A DNA stretch of 64,000 nucleotides from an uncultured beta proteobacterium (GCA_903826775.1 CAIKFU010000097.1:25207-89206); one strand, 5' to 3'. Numbered from the stretch's first letter, positions 1 through 8,472 are shown. Program-made: numbers and translations. Notes: generated by a model not told the origin, from the sequence alone.

Positions 1-2
1 TT

Positions 3-1010
3 GACGAATCGCATAATATTATTTTATTTAATCCATCGGCAGAACGAATGTTTGGCCTTGAATCGGAGGATATACTCGGCAAGCCTTTGTTGAGTTTATT
101 GCCGCAACGATTTCGGGATGCGCATAATGGCCATGTTCAATCGTTTACGCATTCCAATGTGAACTCAAGGACGATGGGTGGGCCACAACTTGGAATTGTT
201 GGTGTTCGCTCAGACGGCACCGAATTCCCAATCGAGTCAACAATTTCTCAAGTCGTCATCGATGGCAAGCGACAACTAACCGCGGTATTGCGCGATGTGA
301 CTGAACGGCGTCGTGCCGAGAACGAATTACGGGAAATGAATCACCAGTTGCGCGGGTTATCGGCAGCACTTGAAGACATCCGCGAGCAGGAGCGCGCCCG
401 GATTGCCCGTGAGTTGCATGACGATCTTGGTCAGCAGTTAACGGGCCTGAAGCTGGAGCTTTCGTGGCTGGGCAATCGCATTAAAGATGGACGGATGCCA
501 CCCAACGAAAGGATTGAGGAAATGCGTCAGCAGTTGGATGCTGCGATTGCATCTGTGCGTCGCATCTCCACCGAGCTGCGCCCCATCATCTTGGATGATC
601 TGGGTTTTGAGGAGGCCGTTAATTGGCTTATCAAGGAGTTCATTAAGCGAACTGGAATTCATGTAGTTGCCTCCTTAGAGGCTGGCGAGTATGTAAAAAA
701 TACCGATCTTGCGACGGCGATGTTTCGAATCGTGCAAGAGTCTTTGACCAACATTGCCCGGTACGCACAAGCAAATCGGGTGGACGTATTGCTCACCATG
801 TCTGAGCGCGTTCTGATATTGACGATTACGGATGATGGAATTGGCATGGATGGCGAACTCAATGTGGGCGGTTTTGGCTTGGTGAGCATGAGGGAACGCG
901 CAAGGGCTTTGGGGGGTCATTTTAGTATTGTTAGCGGTAACCCAAATGGGGTTACCATTCGGGTTGAATTTCCCCTTAATTTACCCATCTTCACAGAGAC
1001 TGCCGTATGA
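3..1010 (+). CDS. PAS-domain sensor histidine kinase (NarX/LuxR-partner type), 5' end cut by the window
   Basis: Sensor kinase that should phosphorylate the response regulator overlapping its 3' end. The frame is open from base 3, and the residues before the first ATG (base 48) continue a PAS fold, so the gene begins outside the window and that ATG is not the start. Visible order: PAS domain, short coiled coil rich in Arg and Glu, HisKA_3 dimerisation helix with the phospho-acceptor His in RELHDDLGQQ (codon at 417-419), then a HATPase_c domain with N-box QESLTNIARYA, DDGIGMD and GGFGLVSMRERA. No membrane segment is visible, but the N terminus is missing. The signal is unknown. Being upstream of a cytochrome module, it may sense redox state or metal; that is inference. 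Confidence 0.9.
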   Translation, partial: DESHNIILFNPSAERMFGLESEDILGKPLLSLLPQRFRDAHNGHVQSFTHSNVNSRTMGGPQLGIVGVRSDGTEFPIESTISQVVIDGKRQLTAVLRDVTERRRAENELREMNHQLRGLSAALEDIREQERARIARELHDDLGQQLTGLKLELSWLGNRIKDGRMPPNERIEEMRQQLDAAIASVRRISTELRPIILDDLGFEEAVNWLIKEFIKRTGIHVVASLEAGEYVKNTDLATAMFRIVQESLTNIARYAQANRVDVLLTMSERVLILTITDDGIGMDGELNVGGFGLVSMRERARALGGHFSIVSGNPNGVTIRVEFPLNLPIFTETAV

Positions 1011-1651
1011 AACATGAAGTGCTGGTTGCAGACGATCATGCAATTATTCGCGATGGCTTACGAAAAATTCTAGAGGATACCGAGGATTTGGTGGTAGCAG
1101 GCGAGGCTGGCAATGGAAATGCGGCATTGGATAAGGTTCGGGAGCGGGACTGGAGTTTGGTGGTGTTGGATTTATCCATGCCAGGCAGAAGCGGCATCGA
1201 ATTAATCAAGCTAATGAAGGCAGAGCGCTCCAAGTTGCCAATTTTGATCTTCAGCATGCATCCGGAAGAGCAATATGCCGTTAGGGCAATACGTGCTGGT
1301 GCTTCTGGGTACTTATCCAAAGAGGAAAATAGCGACCTATTTTTGCCTGCGATTCGACGGGTAGTGGCCGGGGGTATGTTTATAAGTCCCAAGGTTGCGG
1401 AATTGCTGGCTGCCGATGTATCCCCGGGCTCCCACACGCAGTTGCATTCAACTCTATCTAATCGGGAATACGAGGTGCTGATTCGAATTGTCAAGGGCAT
1501 TAGCTTGACCGACATTGCCGACGAGTTTTCACTGAGCATAAAGACGATTAGTACCCACAAAACCCATATACTGGCTAAGCTGGGGCTATCCAGTCAGGCC
1601 GACTTGGTGCGATACGCCATTGAGCATAAGCTCCTGGATTTGACCAAGTAA
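1007..1651 (+). CDS. NarL/FixJ-family response regulator
   Basis: DNA-binding response regulator of 214 residues, the usual family length. The receiver domain has the acidic pocket ADD near residues 8-10, the phospho-acceptor Asp55 in VVLDLSMPG and the conserved Lys105. The C terminus is a LuxR-type helix-turn-helix (about residues 148-210) with LSNREYEVL and a recognition helix near SIKTISTHKTHIL. Its ATG lies in the kinase stop region (ATGA overlap), so the two are co-translated. The next gene downstream encodes a cytochrome c, and a perfect 16-bp palindrome sits between them, making the porin-cytochrome operon the likely target. The target is inferred, not shown. Confidence 0.93.
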   Translation: MKHEVLVADDHAIIRDGLRKILEDTEDLVVAGEAGNGNAALDKVRERDWSLVVLDLSMPGRSGIELIKLMKAERSKLPILIFSMHPEEQYAVRAIRAGASGYLSKEENSDLFLPAIRRVVAGGMFISPKVAELLAADVSPGSHTQLHSTLSNREYEVLIRIVKGISLTDIADEFSLSIKTISTHKTHILAKLGLSSQADLVRYAIEHKLLDLTK

Positions 1652-1670
1652 TCGGAATCTTTCGGGTTTT

Positions 1671-1686
1671 ATAGGAATATTCCTAT
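1671..1686. promoter_or_regulatory. Perfect 16-bp palindrome, candidate operator of the response regulator
   Basis: The sequence ATAGGAATATTCCTAT is its own reverse complement. It is centred about 47 bases upstream of the start point predicted from the promoter at 1692-1719, a classic activator position. NarL-type regulators bind inverted heptamers, and TAGGAAT/ATTCCTA would be such a pair with no spacer. The half-site TCCTAT recurs at 1705-1710. Binding is inferred. Confidence 0.5.
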
Positions 1687-1691
1687 GCTTA

Positions 1692-1719
1692 TTTACCTGA
1701 TCCCTCCTATATCTATAAA
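1692..1719 (+). promoter_or_regulatory. Candidate sigma70 promoter of the mto operon
   Basis: TTTACC (1692-1697, 4 of 6 matches to TTGACA), a 16-base spacer, and TATAAA (1714-1719, 5 of 6). The predicted start is near 1726, giving a leader of about 80 bases before the cytochrome ATG. The weak -35 fits a promoter that depends on an activator. A purine-rich AGGGAG stretch just before the ATG at 1806 is the ribosome binding site. Confidence 0.45.
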
Positions 1720-1805
1720 GTGCGCCAAAAAATAGAATTCACCCTAAGTAATTAGACTTTTGGTCTTTTCCATGAGGATAAGACAGCAAAAATAGGGAGA
1801 ATTAG

Positions 1806-2174
1806 ATGAAGCAAACTCAAAGAATCGTACGTGCAGCCTTATCCACCGTAGTTATCGGAACTGCATCCTTGGTATTTGCCAATTTTGCCCAAGCGGCAGT
1901 TGATGCCGATGCTGCCAAAGCCCTGGCAAAACAAAATAATTGCTTTAAATGCCACGCTATCGATAAGGACAAAGATGGTCCTTCCTATCATGGCATTGCA
2001 GAGAAATACAAAGGCAAGGCAAATGCCGAAGCCAAGTTGATTAACCACATCACCTCTGGCGAGAAAGCCAAATTTCCTGATGGACACGAGGAAGAACACA
2101 AAATTGTGAAAACTTCCCCACCAAAAGACATGGATCAAATCAAAAATCTGATTGATTGGATCTTGGCTCAGTAA
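1806..2174 (+). CDS. mtoD: Periplasmic monoheme class I cytochrome c (MtoD-like)
   Basis: Small soluble electron carrier of 122 residues. A signal peptide ends at about residue 30 (AQA). A single heme site CFKCH lies at residues 46-50 and the distal ligand is probably Met109 in PPKDMDQ, as in class I cytochromes of the c551/c552 type. It is first in an operon followed by a decaheme cytochrome, a barrel porin and a CymA-like protein. In iron-oxidising betaproteobacteria the monoheme cytochrome next to mtoA is called mtoD, and the gene symbol rests on this context rather than sequence alone. Its likely job is to carry electrons between the decaheme conduit and periplasmic or inner-membrane partners. 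A strong AGGGAG site precedes the ATG. Confidence 0.72.
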   Translation: MKQTQRIVRAALSTVVIGTASLVFANFAQAAVDADAAKALAKQNNCFKCHAIDKDKDGPSYHGIAEKYKGKANAEAKLINHITSGEKAKFPDGHEEEHKIVKTSPPKDMDQIKNLIDWILAQ

Positions 2175-2226
2175 TTATTCAGTAAAAAAGTAAATAAACG
2201 CGAAATCGTTGGGACGAGGAAAGCAA

Positions 2227-3204
2227 ATGAAAATCTTCAAAAAACTACTAGTTATCAGTGCGGTATTGGGTGCCATGGGTATGGCACCCGTTGCCTTTGC
2301 TCAGGCCAATTTGCCTGATCTTGGGCAGTCAAAAGCCGATATTGCAAAAAACGCGTTTAAAGAAGACGCCGTTTGCACCAAGTGCCACGATGAAAGCGAG
2401 AACGCCCCCGTTCTCTCGATCTACCAAACCAAGCATGGCGTAAAAGGGGATGCCCGTACGCCAACGTGTACGTCTTGCCACGGCCAAAGCACTTCCCACT
2501 TGGGTGGTGATAAAGGCAAAGGTCGCCCAGCCCCGGATTTTGTATTCAAGAAGGGTGTTTACGACAAGAGTGCCAGTGCCGATCGTATGGATAAGTGCCA
2601 AACCTGCCATAAAGGGGCTGCACGGACGAACTGGAACGGATCGCAGCATCAGGTTAATGATGTGGCCTGTAACGATTGCCACGTAGTGCATAACCCGGTT
2701 GATAAGGTTCGTGTCAAAAAGACGCAAACCCAAGTTTGCTATACCTGCCACAAGGAACAGCGCGCAGACAGCTACAAGACTTCGACCCACCCCATTGAAG
2801 TTGGTAAGGTCGTTTGTTCCGATTGCCACAATCCGCATGGTTCAACTGGCCCAGTTATGCTTAAGAAGAATACGTTGAATGAAACCTGCTTCTTGTGCCA
2901 TGCTGAAAAACGTGGACCCATGTTATTTGAACACCAACCTGTTGTGGAGAGTTGCGCCAATTGCCACACCCCACATGGTTCTAACATTACCCCGTTGCTA
3001 AAGGATCGCCCACCATATTTGTGCCAGGATTGCCATGACGGTATGAGTCATCCAAGAGCTCCGTTTGGTCCCGCTGCAGCTGGCCGACAAGTGACTCCAG
3101 GCGTTGCAAGTCCAAGTCCAAATGCGACAGGTAGGGCTTGCTTGAACTGCCACACCATGGTCCATGGATCCAATAGCCCAGCTGGCGGATATTTACAACG
3201 CTAA
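2227..3204 (+). CDS. mtoA: Decaheme c-type cytochrome of the MtrA/MtoA/PioA/DmsE family
   Basis: Periplasmic electron conduit expected to sit inside the barrel encoded next door. I count ten CxxCH sites: CTKCH, CTSCH, CQTCH, CNDCH, CYTCH, CSDCH, CFLCH, CANCH, CQDCH and CLNCH. The length, 325 residues, matches MtrA-type decahemes. A signal peptide ends at AFA-Q. I chose the ATG at 2227 because GAGGA lies about seven bases upstream and the signal peptide then starts properly; an in-frame TTG at 2209 would add six residues. There is no porin-length N-terminal extension of the PioA type. The family works in both directions (metal reduction or Fe(II) oxidation), so the direction here is inferred from gene order only. 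Confidence 0.85.
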   Translation: MKIFKKLLVISAVLGAMGMAPVAFAQANLPDLGQSKADIAKNAFKEDAVCTKCHDESENAPVLSIYQTKHGVKGDARTPTCTSCHGQSTSHLGGDKGKGRPAPDFVFKKGVYDKSASADRMDKCQTCHKGAARTNWNGSQHQVNDVACNDCHVVHNPVDKVRVKKTQTQVCYTCHKEQRADSYKTSTHPIEVGKVVCSDCHNPHGSTGPVMLKKNTLNETCFLCHAEKRGPMLFEHQPVVESCANCHTPHGSNITPLLKDRPPYLCQDCHDGMSHPRAPFGPAAAGRQVTPGVASPSPNATGRACLNCHTMVHGSNSPAGGYLQR

Positions 3205-3236
3205 TGAACATAGATAGATACTGATAGAGGCCCGTT

Positions 3237-5684
3237 ATGAGAAACGAACGTAAATTTAATTTAAGGGTAAGTGCCATTTCACTCGCTGTCGCTAGTATGT
3301 TCATGGCCAGCGCTGCAATGGCGGATCAAGAAGAGGCTAAGGCGCTAACGCAACCGAAGAGCTCGGTGGTGGTGGAGGCTATTAGTGTCGATCAGTCCTC
3401 GGCAAAATTTGGGGAATACAACGGACTGAATCGCTCAGGCGGTTACGTGAACGGTGGGTTTGTCGTTAGACAGGGCGGTGCCTACAGTAACAATGAACAA
3501 GGCGATACATCGCGTTGGAGTGTATACGGCGATAACTTGGGCTTAACAACACGTTCTGCAGGGGCAGGTTACAGCGATCAAGGAAGCTGGAATTTAAACC
3601 TGAATTACGACGAACTGCAGCACAACATCTCCAATAGCTATCAAACCCCCTATCAGGGAACGATGGGTGGCAACTCGTTTAGCTTGCCCAGTAGTTTTGG
3701 GATTGTGAATACATCACAGACTAATGGTGGAACCGCTGCCTCAGCTACGACAGCCAATCCAACAGTTCGAACTGGTGCACAGAATTTGACCGCTACCCAG
3801 TTGAACTCTTTTGGCAACATGAATATATCGTCTACGCGCAACAACACGACTTTAAGTGGTGGTGCTGTTATCGATAATAATTCCGGGATCACGTTTGAAT
3901 ACAACAATCTGATTCAAACGGGCGCCAAATTGCAAGCCGTGCCAGGAGCTGGTTTGGGAGCAAAAGGTGTTGCAGTGGGCGAATCGCCAACGATTCTGCC
4001 AATGCCAACCAATTTCCAGACCGACACCTTTAATGTGGCTTATAACTGGAAATCGGAAGCGGCGCACTTTACAGCATCGTATTTTGGATCCTATTTTCAG
4101 GATAACAACAACAGCATTAATTTCCAACCCTGGGCAGCCAGCGTAGGGGTAACCGGCTCGGCAAACAACATGGCTATGCAGCAAATCAGCACTGCCCCAA
4201 GCAATCTGCTGAACCAACTCAATATTGGCGGCGGTTACGACTTTACGAGTAAAACCAAGTTGACGGGTAATGCTTCAGTGAGTAGAAATACCCAAAACGC
4301 CTCCTTTGCCTACGATCCGTACATGATGATTTCCCCAAGTGCTGGCGGTCTTCCCATGAGCAATGGCTCCATGAACGGTTTGGTCAATACTACCCATATT
4401 GATGCCAAGGTAACCGATCAATCGGTAAAGAATTTGACGTTGACTGCCGCCTACAGATTTGATGAGCGCGACAACTTGAGCCAATCGAACGTCTATTCAT
4501 TTAGCAGCGTGGGAAGTGCAGGCACGACGGCAACAAACGTGCATCCCGCCTTCTATCCTAATGCACCGCTAAGCTATAAACAACAACAGATTTTGCTCGG
4601 CGGCGATTACAAGCTTACTCGTGATCAGAAAGTTAGCTTGAATTACGTGAATAACGCGATGCAAAGGTGGTGTAGTCAGTATGGCGTATCTGGTACGAAT
4701 TCATTAAGTGCGAACCAATTCCCAGGGGGTACGAATTGTGTTGTGGCAACCAATAATAATGAAAATAAATTGGATGCCTTGTATAAGATTAAGGCCACCG
4801 AAGGCTTGAACTTTAAGGCCGGACTTGGTTATGCCAAACGCAATGCAACCTTGGATCCTAATGCGGTGACCAGTTATGCAACTGCGAATCCGAACATCAA
4901 TCCAGCGAATAAAACCCTTGTTCCAGGTTTAAATGGGCAGGACTATTACGGTTTTGTGCCTTTCTTTGAAGCGGCACGCAACCAATTTGTCGCCAAAGGA
5001 ACGGCCAATTGGGACGTAAACGAGAAACTGTCTTTCGCTTTGGGCGGTAAATATACCAGCGACCAATACCCAAATTCCACATACGGAATGCAAAATGGCA
5101 ATTCGTGGAGTTTGAATTTGGACGGCACCTATGCCTATAGCGAATCCGGGTCGTTGACAGCCTTTGCTACTCAGCAAAATATGCAGCGGAACTTGTCCAA
5201 CTTTTCTGGAAATCAAAGCACAACGGCGTTTAACACTTCACCCGGTTCTGGCACTTGGACGAATAATTTGACCTCCAACGCTACGACGTTTGGTGTGGGG
5301 GTTAAACAGGGTGATTTGATGGGTGGAAAAGTCACCTTGTTCGGAGACCTGCTTTATTCCATGGCCAGCACTTGGTATGCAACGAACGTGAATTACGTAC
5401 CTAGTGCCACTACGCTTTGCAATTCCCCTAACGTCATGACTTGCGGAATTTTGCCTGCGATTCAAAACAATATGGGAGCAATCAAGTTGGGTGGAAACTA
5501 CCAGATTGACAAGAATCAGAGGGTAGGCCTGATGTATTGGTACCAACATTTGTATACCAACGATTATTACTACAATGGCCTGCAATATCCTAATAGCCCA
5601 ACAGCCACATTGCCGACCAATCAAAGTAATCCTGGCTACAGCGTCAATGTGTTCTCCGTCAACTACACGTACACGTTTAATTGA
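3237..5684 (+). CDS. mtoB: MtrB/PioB/MtoB-family decaheme-associated outer membrane beta-barrel
   Basis: Outer-membrane porin of 815 residues thought to sheath the decaheme cytochrome. The signal peptide ends near AMA at residue 29. The rest is typical barrel sequence: alternating strands rich in Asn, Ser, Gly, Thr and aromatic residues, few cysteines, and a C terminus ending in a strand (NYTYTFN). It lacks an obvious N-terminal CxxC pair of the kind described for some MtrB proteins; the cysteines seen are scattered in mid and C-terminal loops. It starts 32 bases after mtoA with a GAGG site, so the two form one operon. A large N-terminal stretch of low-complexity Asn/Thr/Gly loops (about residues 130-200) may face outward. 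Confidence 0.82.
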   Translation: MRNERKFNLRVSAISLAVASMFMASAAMADQEEAKALTQPKSSVVVEAISVDQSSAKFGEYNGLNRSGGYVNGGFVVRQGGAYSNNEQGDTSRWSVYGDNLGLTTRSAGAGYSDQGSWNLNLNYDELQHNISNSYQTPYQGTMGGNSFSLPSSFGIVNTSQTNGGTAASATTANPTVRTGAQNLTATQLNSFGNMNISSTRNNTTLSGGAVIDNNSGITFEYNNLIQTGAKLQAVPGAGLGAKGVAVGESPTILPMPTNFQTDTFNVAYNWKSEAAHFTASYFGSYFQDNNNSINFQPWAASVGVTGSANNMAMQQISTAPSNLLNQLNIGGGYDFTSKTKLTGNASVSRNTQNASFAYDPYMMISPSAGGLPMSNGSMNGLVNTTHIDAKVTDQSVKNLTLTAAYRFDERDNLSQSNVYSFSSVGSAGTTATNVHPAFYPNAPLSYKQQQILLGGDYKLTRDQKVSLNYVNNAMQRWCSQYGVSGTNSLSANQFPGGTNCVVATNNNENKLDALYKIKATEGLNFKAGLGYAKRNATLDPNAVTSYATANPNINPANKTLVPGLNGQDYYGFVPFFEAARNQFVAKGTANWDVNEKLSFALGGKYTSDQYPNSTYGMQNGNSWSLNLDGTYAYSESGSLTAFATQQNMQRNLSNFSGNQSTTAFNTSPGSGTWTNNLTSNATTFGVGVKQGDLMGGKVTLFGDLLYSMASTWYATNVNYVPSATTLCNSPNVMTCGILPAIQNNMGAIKLGGNYQIDKNQRVGLMYWYQHLYTNDYYYNGLQYPNSPTATLPTNQSNPGYSVNVFSVNYTYTFN

Positions 5685-5721
5685 TGAGTTTAAATGGTCT
5701 TATTACTAGAAAGCGATAGCA

Positions 5722-6318
5722 ATGGAAAATAAACAACCGGGGGCATTGAAGCGTTTTTGGGCTTTTGTCAAAAAGCCCAGCGCCAAATATTCCATCCTAG
5801 CGATATTTTCCGTTTCCTTTATTGGAGGCATCCTGTTTTGGGGGGCCTTTAATACCGGCTTGGAAATGACGAACACCTTGGAGTTTTGCGTAACGTGTCA
5901 TGAAATGCGCGACAACGTTTACCAGGAATACAAGGAAACGATTCACTATAGCAATCGCAGTGGTGTTCGCGCCGTTTGTTCCGATTGCCATGTACCAAAA
6001 GACTGGGTCCATAAGATGATCCGCAAGTCGAAGGCCAGCATGGAGGTTTGGGGGAAATTGACGGGTTCAATTGATACCAAAGAGAAATTTGAGGCTAAGC
6101 GCATGGAGTTGGCTGGTCACGAGTGGCAGCGCATGAAAGACAATAACTCGCGTGAATGCCGCAATTGCCACAATTTTGATGCGATGAGTCCTGAATTGCA
6201 GAAACAGACGCCCTACAAGAAGCATATGAAGGCGAAAGAAGACGGTAAAACCTGTATTGATTGCCACAAGGGAATTGCGCACCAATTGCCGAAAGAGTAC
6301 GAAGAGTCGGACGATTAA
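5722..6318 (+). CDS. cymA: NapC/NirT/CymA-family tetraheme quinone-linked cytochrome c
   Basis: Inner-membrane anchored cytochrome of 198 residues that exchanges electrons between the quinone pool and periplasmic cytochromes. One membrane helix lies at about residues 22-45, followed by a periplasmic domain with four heme sites: CVTCH (followed by EM, as in NapC/NrfH), CSDCH, CRNCH and CIDCH. Last gene of the mto operon, 37 bases after the barrel gene and followed directly by a strong hairpin. In CymA-type respiration it oxidises quinol. In an Fe(II)-oxidising setting it is thought to run in reverse and reduce quinone (ImoA in some literature). The sequence cannot decide which. Confidence 0.83.
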   Translation: MENKQPGALKRFWAFVKKPSAKYSILAIFSVSFIGGILFWGAFNTGLEMTNTLEFCVTCHEMRDNVYQEYKETIHYSNRSGVRAVCSDCHVPKDWVHKMIRKSKASMEVWGKLTGSIDTKEKFEAKRMELAGHEWQRMKDNNSRECRNCHNFDAMSPELQKQTPYKKHMKAKEDGKTCIDCHKGIAHQLPKEYEESDD

Positions 6319-6325
6319 TCTCTGT

Positions 6326-6354
6326 TTGACAGTCTGTTAAGGCTCTTGGACAAT
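6326..6354 (+). promoter_or_regulatory. Candidate sigma70 promoter of the ccm operon
   Basis: A consensus -35 TTGACA (6326-6331), 17-base spacer and GACAAT -10 (6349-6354, 4 of 6) begin eight bases after the cymA stop. The start point would fall near 6361, inside the hairpin that terminates the upstream operon, so transcripts from this promoter would lack the left arm and not terminate. Confidence 0.5.
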
Positions 6355-6380
6355 GGCTGGGGTTATACCCCAGCCATTTT
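6352..6380 (+). terminator. Rho-independent terminator after cymA
   Basis: Perfect 11-bp stem AATGGCTGGGG / CCCCAGCCATT with a five-base loop, running into TTTTCC. It overlaps the -10 of the candidate ccm promoter. Confidence 0.75.
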
Positions 6381-6386
6381 CCTTTC

Positions 6387-7040
6387 ATGACAGCCAATAT
6401 CCCTTCTTTCCTTAAGCCCACAGACAAGACTTTCATGCTTAGCGCTCGGGGGTTGAGTTGCGTTCGGGGTGAGCGTACGCTTTTTACTGGGCTTGATTTG
6501 GAAATTCGCCAAGGTGAATGGTTGCATGTCCGTGGTGAGAATGGAGTCGGTAAAACCAGCCTTCTTAGATTGCTTACCGGACTCACAAAACCCGCTGCAG
6601 GAGACATTTTCTGGTGTAACCAATCCATTCGCTCCAATAGCGAAGGTTATCGCAAGAACCTCCTCTTTTTGGGTCACCGAGATTCGGTTAAGGAGGATTT
6701 GACCGCGTTGGAAAATTTGGAAATTGCCGCAGCGTTGGACGGTTCCCGGTTATCTGCAGAAGAGGGGTTGCCGGCTTTATATCGCTTTGGCTTAAAGGGC
6801 AGGGAGGATTTGCCAGTCAGCTGCTTATCGGCAGGCCAAAAAAGACGGGTATTGCTAGCAAGACTGGTAACGCGTAAAGCCAAATTGTGGATCTTGGACG
6901 AGCCCTTTAACGCATTGGACGTAAAAGCGGTTCAAATGCTATCGGATTTGATGAGCAGCCATGTTCAGGATGGCGGCATGGTCATCATGACCAGTCATCA
7001 GGAAATTCCCATGCTCAATGGTAGGGTGGTTCAACTGTGA
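6387..7040 (+). CDS. ccmA: Cytochrome c maturation ABC transporter ATP-binding protein CcmA
   Basis: ATPase of the CcmABCD complex, which releases heme-loaded CcmE for cytochrome c assembly. Walker A GENGVGKTS, signature LSAGQKRRVLLA and Walker B LWILDEP are all present. The first ATG (6387) lies only seven bases after the hairpin. An in-frame ATG at 6435 starts MLSARGLSC, which aligns better with the usual CcmA N terminus, so either 217 or 201 residues. Neither has a clear ribosome site. First of nine ccm genes in the standard order; the operon supplies heme attachment for the 15 c-type hemes encoded just upstream and for the cbb3 oxidase. Confidence 0.95.
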   Translation: MTANIPSFLKPTDKTFMLSARGLSCVRGERTLFTGLDLEIRQGEWLHVRGENGVGKTSLLRLLTGLTKPAAGDIFWCNQSIRSNSEGYRKNLLFLGHRDSVKEDLTALENLEIAAALDGSRLSAEEGLPALYRFGLKGREDLPVSCLSAGQKRRVLLARLVTRKAKLWILDEPFNALDVKAVQMLSDLMSSHVQDGGMVIMTSHQEIPMLNGRVVQL

Positions 7041-7702
7041 GCGCATTGCTAGCCGTTATCCATCGCGATTTGTTGTTGGTGTTTCGTCGCAAAAGCGAGG
7101 TATTGACGGCTTTATTTTTTTTCGTAATCGTAACGAGCCTATTTCCGCTTGGTATTGGTGCGGACACGGTCTTATTGCGTAAAATTGCCCCTGGGGTGAT
7201 TTGGGTGGCGGCGTTGTTATCGACCATGCTCGGTTTGCAGCGCATGTTTACGACCGACTATGCGGATGGCACTCTTGAGCAGATGGCTTTATCCCCAACA
7301 CCATTGGTGGTTTTGGTGGGGGGTAAAATTGCGGCACACTGGCTCGTATCCGGATTTCCTCTGGTTTTACTGGCACCGGTGATGGGGATTCAATTTGATC
7401 TTGATGCAGGCACTTTGGGAGTCTTTATGTTGGCGTTACTAATTGGCACGCCAATTCTGTCATTGGTCGGCGCAATTGGAGCAGCACTGACGCTTGGGGT
7501 TCGAGGCGGTGGCGTTCTATTAAGCTTGTTGGTATTGCCGTTGTATGTGCCCGTTTTGATTTTCGGTGCAGGTGCCGTCTATGCCAATAGCGTTGGATTG
7601 GATGTGGGAGGGCATTTTTCTTTATTGGCCGCATTGTTGGTTTTGGCAGTGTTTTTTGCTCCTTGGGCAACAACGGCCGCCGTCAGGATTGCAATCGAAT
7701 GA
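7037..7702 (+). CDS. ccmB: Heme exporter membrane protein CcmB
   Basis: Membrane subunit of the CcmABCD complex, 221 residues with about six hydrophobic helices and almost no soluble part. It starts with GTG in a four-base overlap with the ccmA stop, indicating translational coupling. The start of ccmC overlaps its stop in turn. Length and position between ccmA and ccmC are typical. The sequence lacks catalytic residues; identity rests on hydrophobicity, an N-terminal region rich in Arg and Phe (LLVFRRKSEVL) and gene order. Confidence 0.93.
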   Translation: MSALLAVIHRDLLLVFRRKSEVLTALFFFVIVTSLFPLGIGADTVLLRKIAPGVIWVAALLSTMLGLQRMFTTDYADGTLEQMALSPTPLVVLVGGKIAAHWLVSGFPLVLLAPVMGIQFDLDAGTLGVFMLALLIGTPILSLVGAIGAALTLGVRGGGVLLSLLVLPLYVPVLIFGAGAVYANSVGLDVGGHFSLLAALLVLAVFFAPWATTAAVRIAIE

Positions 7703-8472
7703 GTGATGCAGCAAATAATTTCGCAAACAATCAAGTTGTTCATTGGTTTAGATTTTCTAGTCCTTCAACTTTTTATCCACTTGCCGGAAAACTGATTCCC
7801 ATTTTTTGGGCGCTATCAATTCTGTTTGGGTTGGCGGGACTATGGATCAGTTTTTTTGTGGCTCCGGTTGATGCGGTTCAAGGTGAAGGCTATCGAATCA
7901 TCTTTGTGCACGTGCCCGCTTCTTGGATGTCGATGTTTATTTATATTGTGATGGCGATGTGGGCAGGATTGGGTCTGGTGTTTAATACCAGGTTGTCCGC
8001 AATGATGGCCCAAGCATTGGCCCCTACCGGTGCGTTAATGGCTTTCCTGTCTCTGTGGACGGGTGCCTTTTGGGGTAAGCCGATGTGGGGGGCATGGTGG
8101 GTTTGGGATGCGCGCTTAACCTCCGAATTAATTTTGCTGTTTTTGTATCTGGGGTTTATCGCATTGCAAGCGTCCATAGACGATCCGCGTCGCGCCGATA
8201 AGGCGGGAGCAATATTGGCTTTGGTTGGCGTAGTTAATGTGCCGATTATTTATTTCTCCGTAAAGTGGTGGAACACATTGCATCAAGGGGCATCGGTTTC
8301 AATCAACAAAGCTCCTGCCATGGCGCATACCATGCTGTGGGGCATGTTGTTGGTGGCGCTTTGCTTTTGGATGTATGCGATTGCCATTGCGCTCATGCGA
8401 GTGCGAGCCATCATCTTGGAACGCGAATCGCATACGGATTGGGTAAGGCAGCTTGACGAGGTAAAACAATAA
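7699..8472 (+). CDS. ccmC: Heme handling protein CcmC
   Basis: Inner-membrane protein that loads heme onto CcmE. The tryptophan-rich WWD motif is clear (WGAWWVWDARLTSELIL), with the flanking heme-ligand histidines in FVHVPASW and WNTLHQG. About six membrane helices. The frame is open from 7663, but the ATG at 7699 overlaps the ccmB stop as ATGA and gives the usual length of 257 residues, so I prefer it. Confidence 0.95.
   Translation: MSDAANNFANNQVVHWFRFSSPSTFYPLAGKLIPIFWALSILFGLAGLWISFFVAPVDAVQGEGYRIIFVHVPASWMSMFIYIVMAMWAGLGLVFNTRLSAMMAQALAPTGALMAFLSLWTGAFWGKPMWGAWWVWDARLTSELILLFLYLGFIALQASIDDPRRADKAGAILALVGVVNVPIIYFSVKWWNTLHQGASVSINKAPAMAHTMLWGMLLVALCFWMYAIAIALMRVRAIILERESHTDWVRQLDEVKQ

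Noticed and set aside
1..47. The ATG at 48 as the kinase start
   Set aside because: The frame is open to base 3 and the encoded residues continue a PAS domain, so the gene is cut by the window edge.
1036..1560. 174-codon minus-strand frame in the response regulator gene
   Set aside because: Entirely within a gene with full receiver and LuxR motifs on the other strand; a shadow.
6095..6637. 180-codon minus-strand frame across cymA and ccmA
   Set aside because: It crosses two well-supported genes and the terminator between them, with no recognisable protein features.
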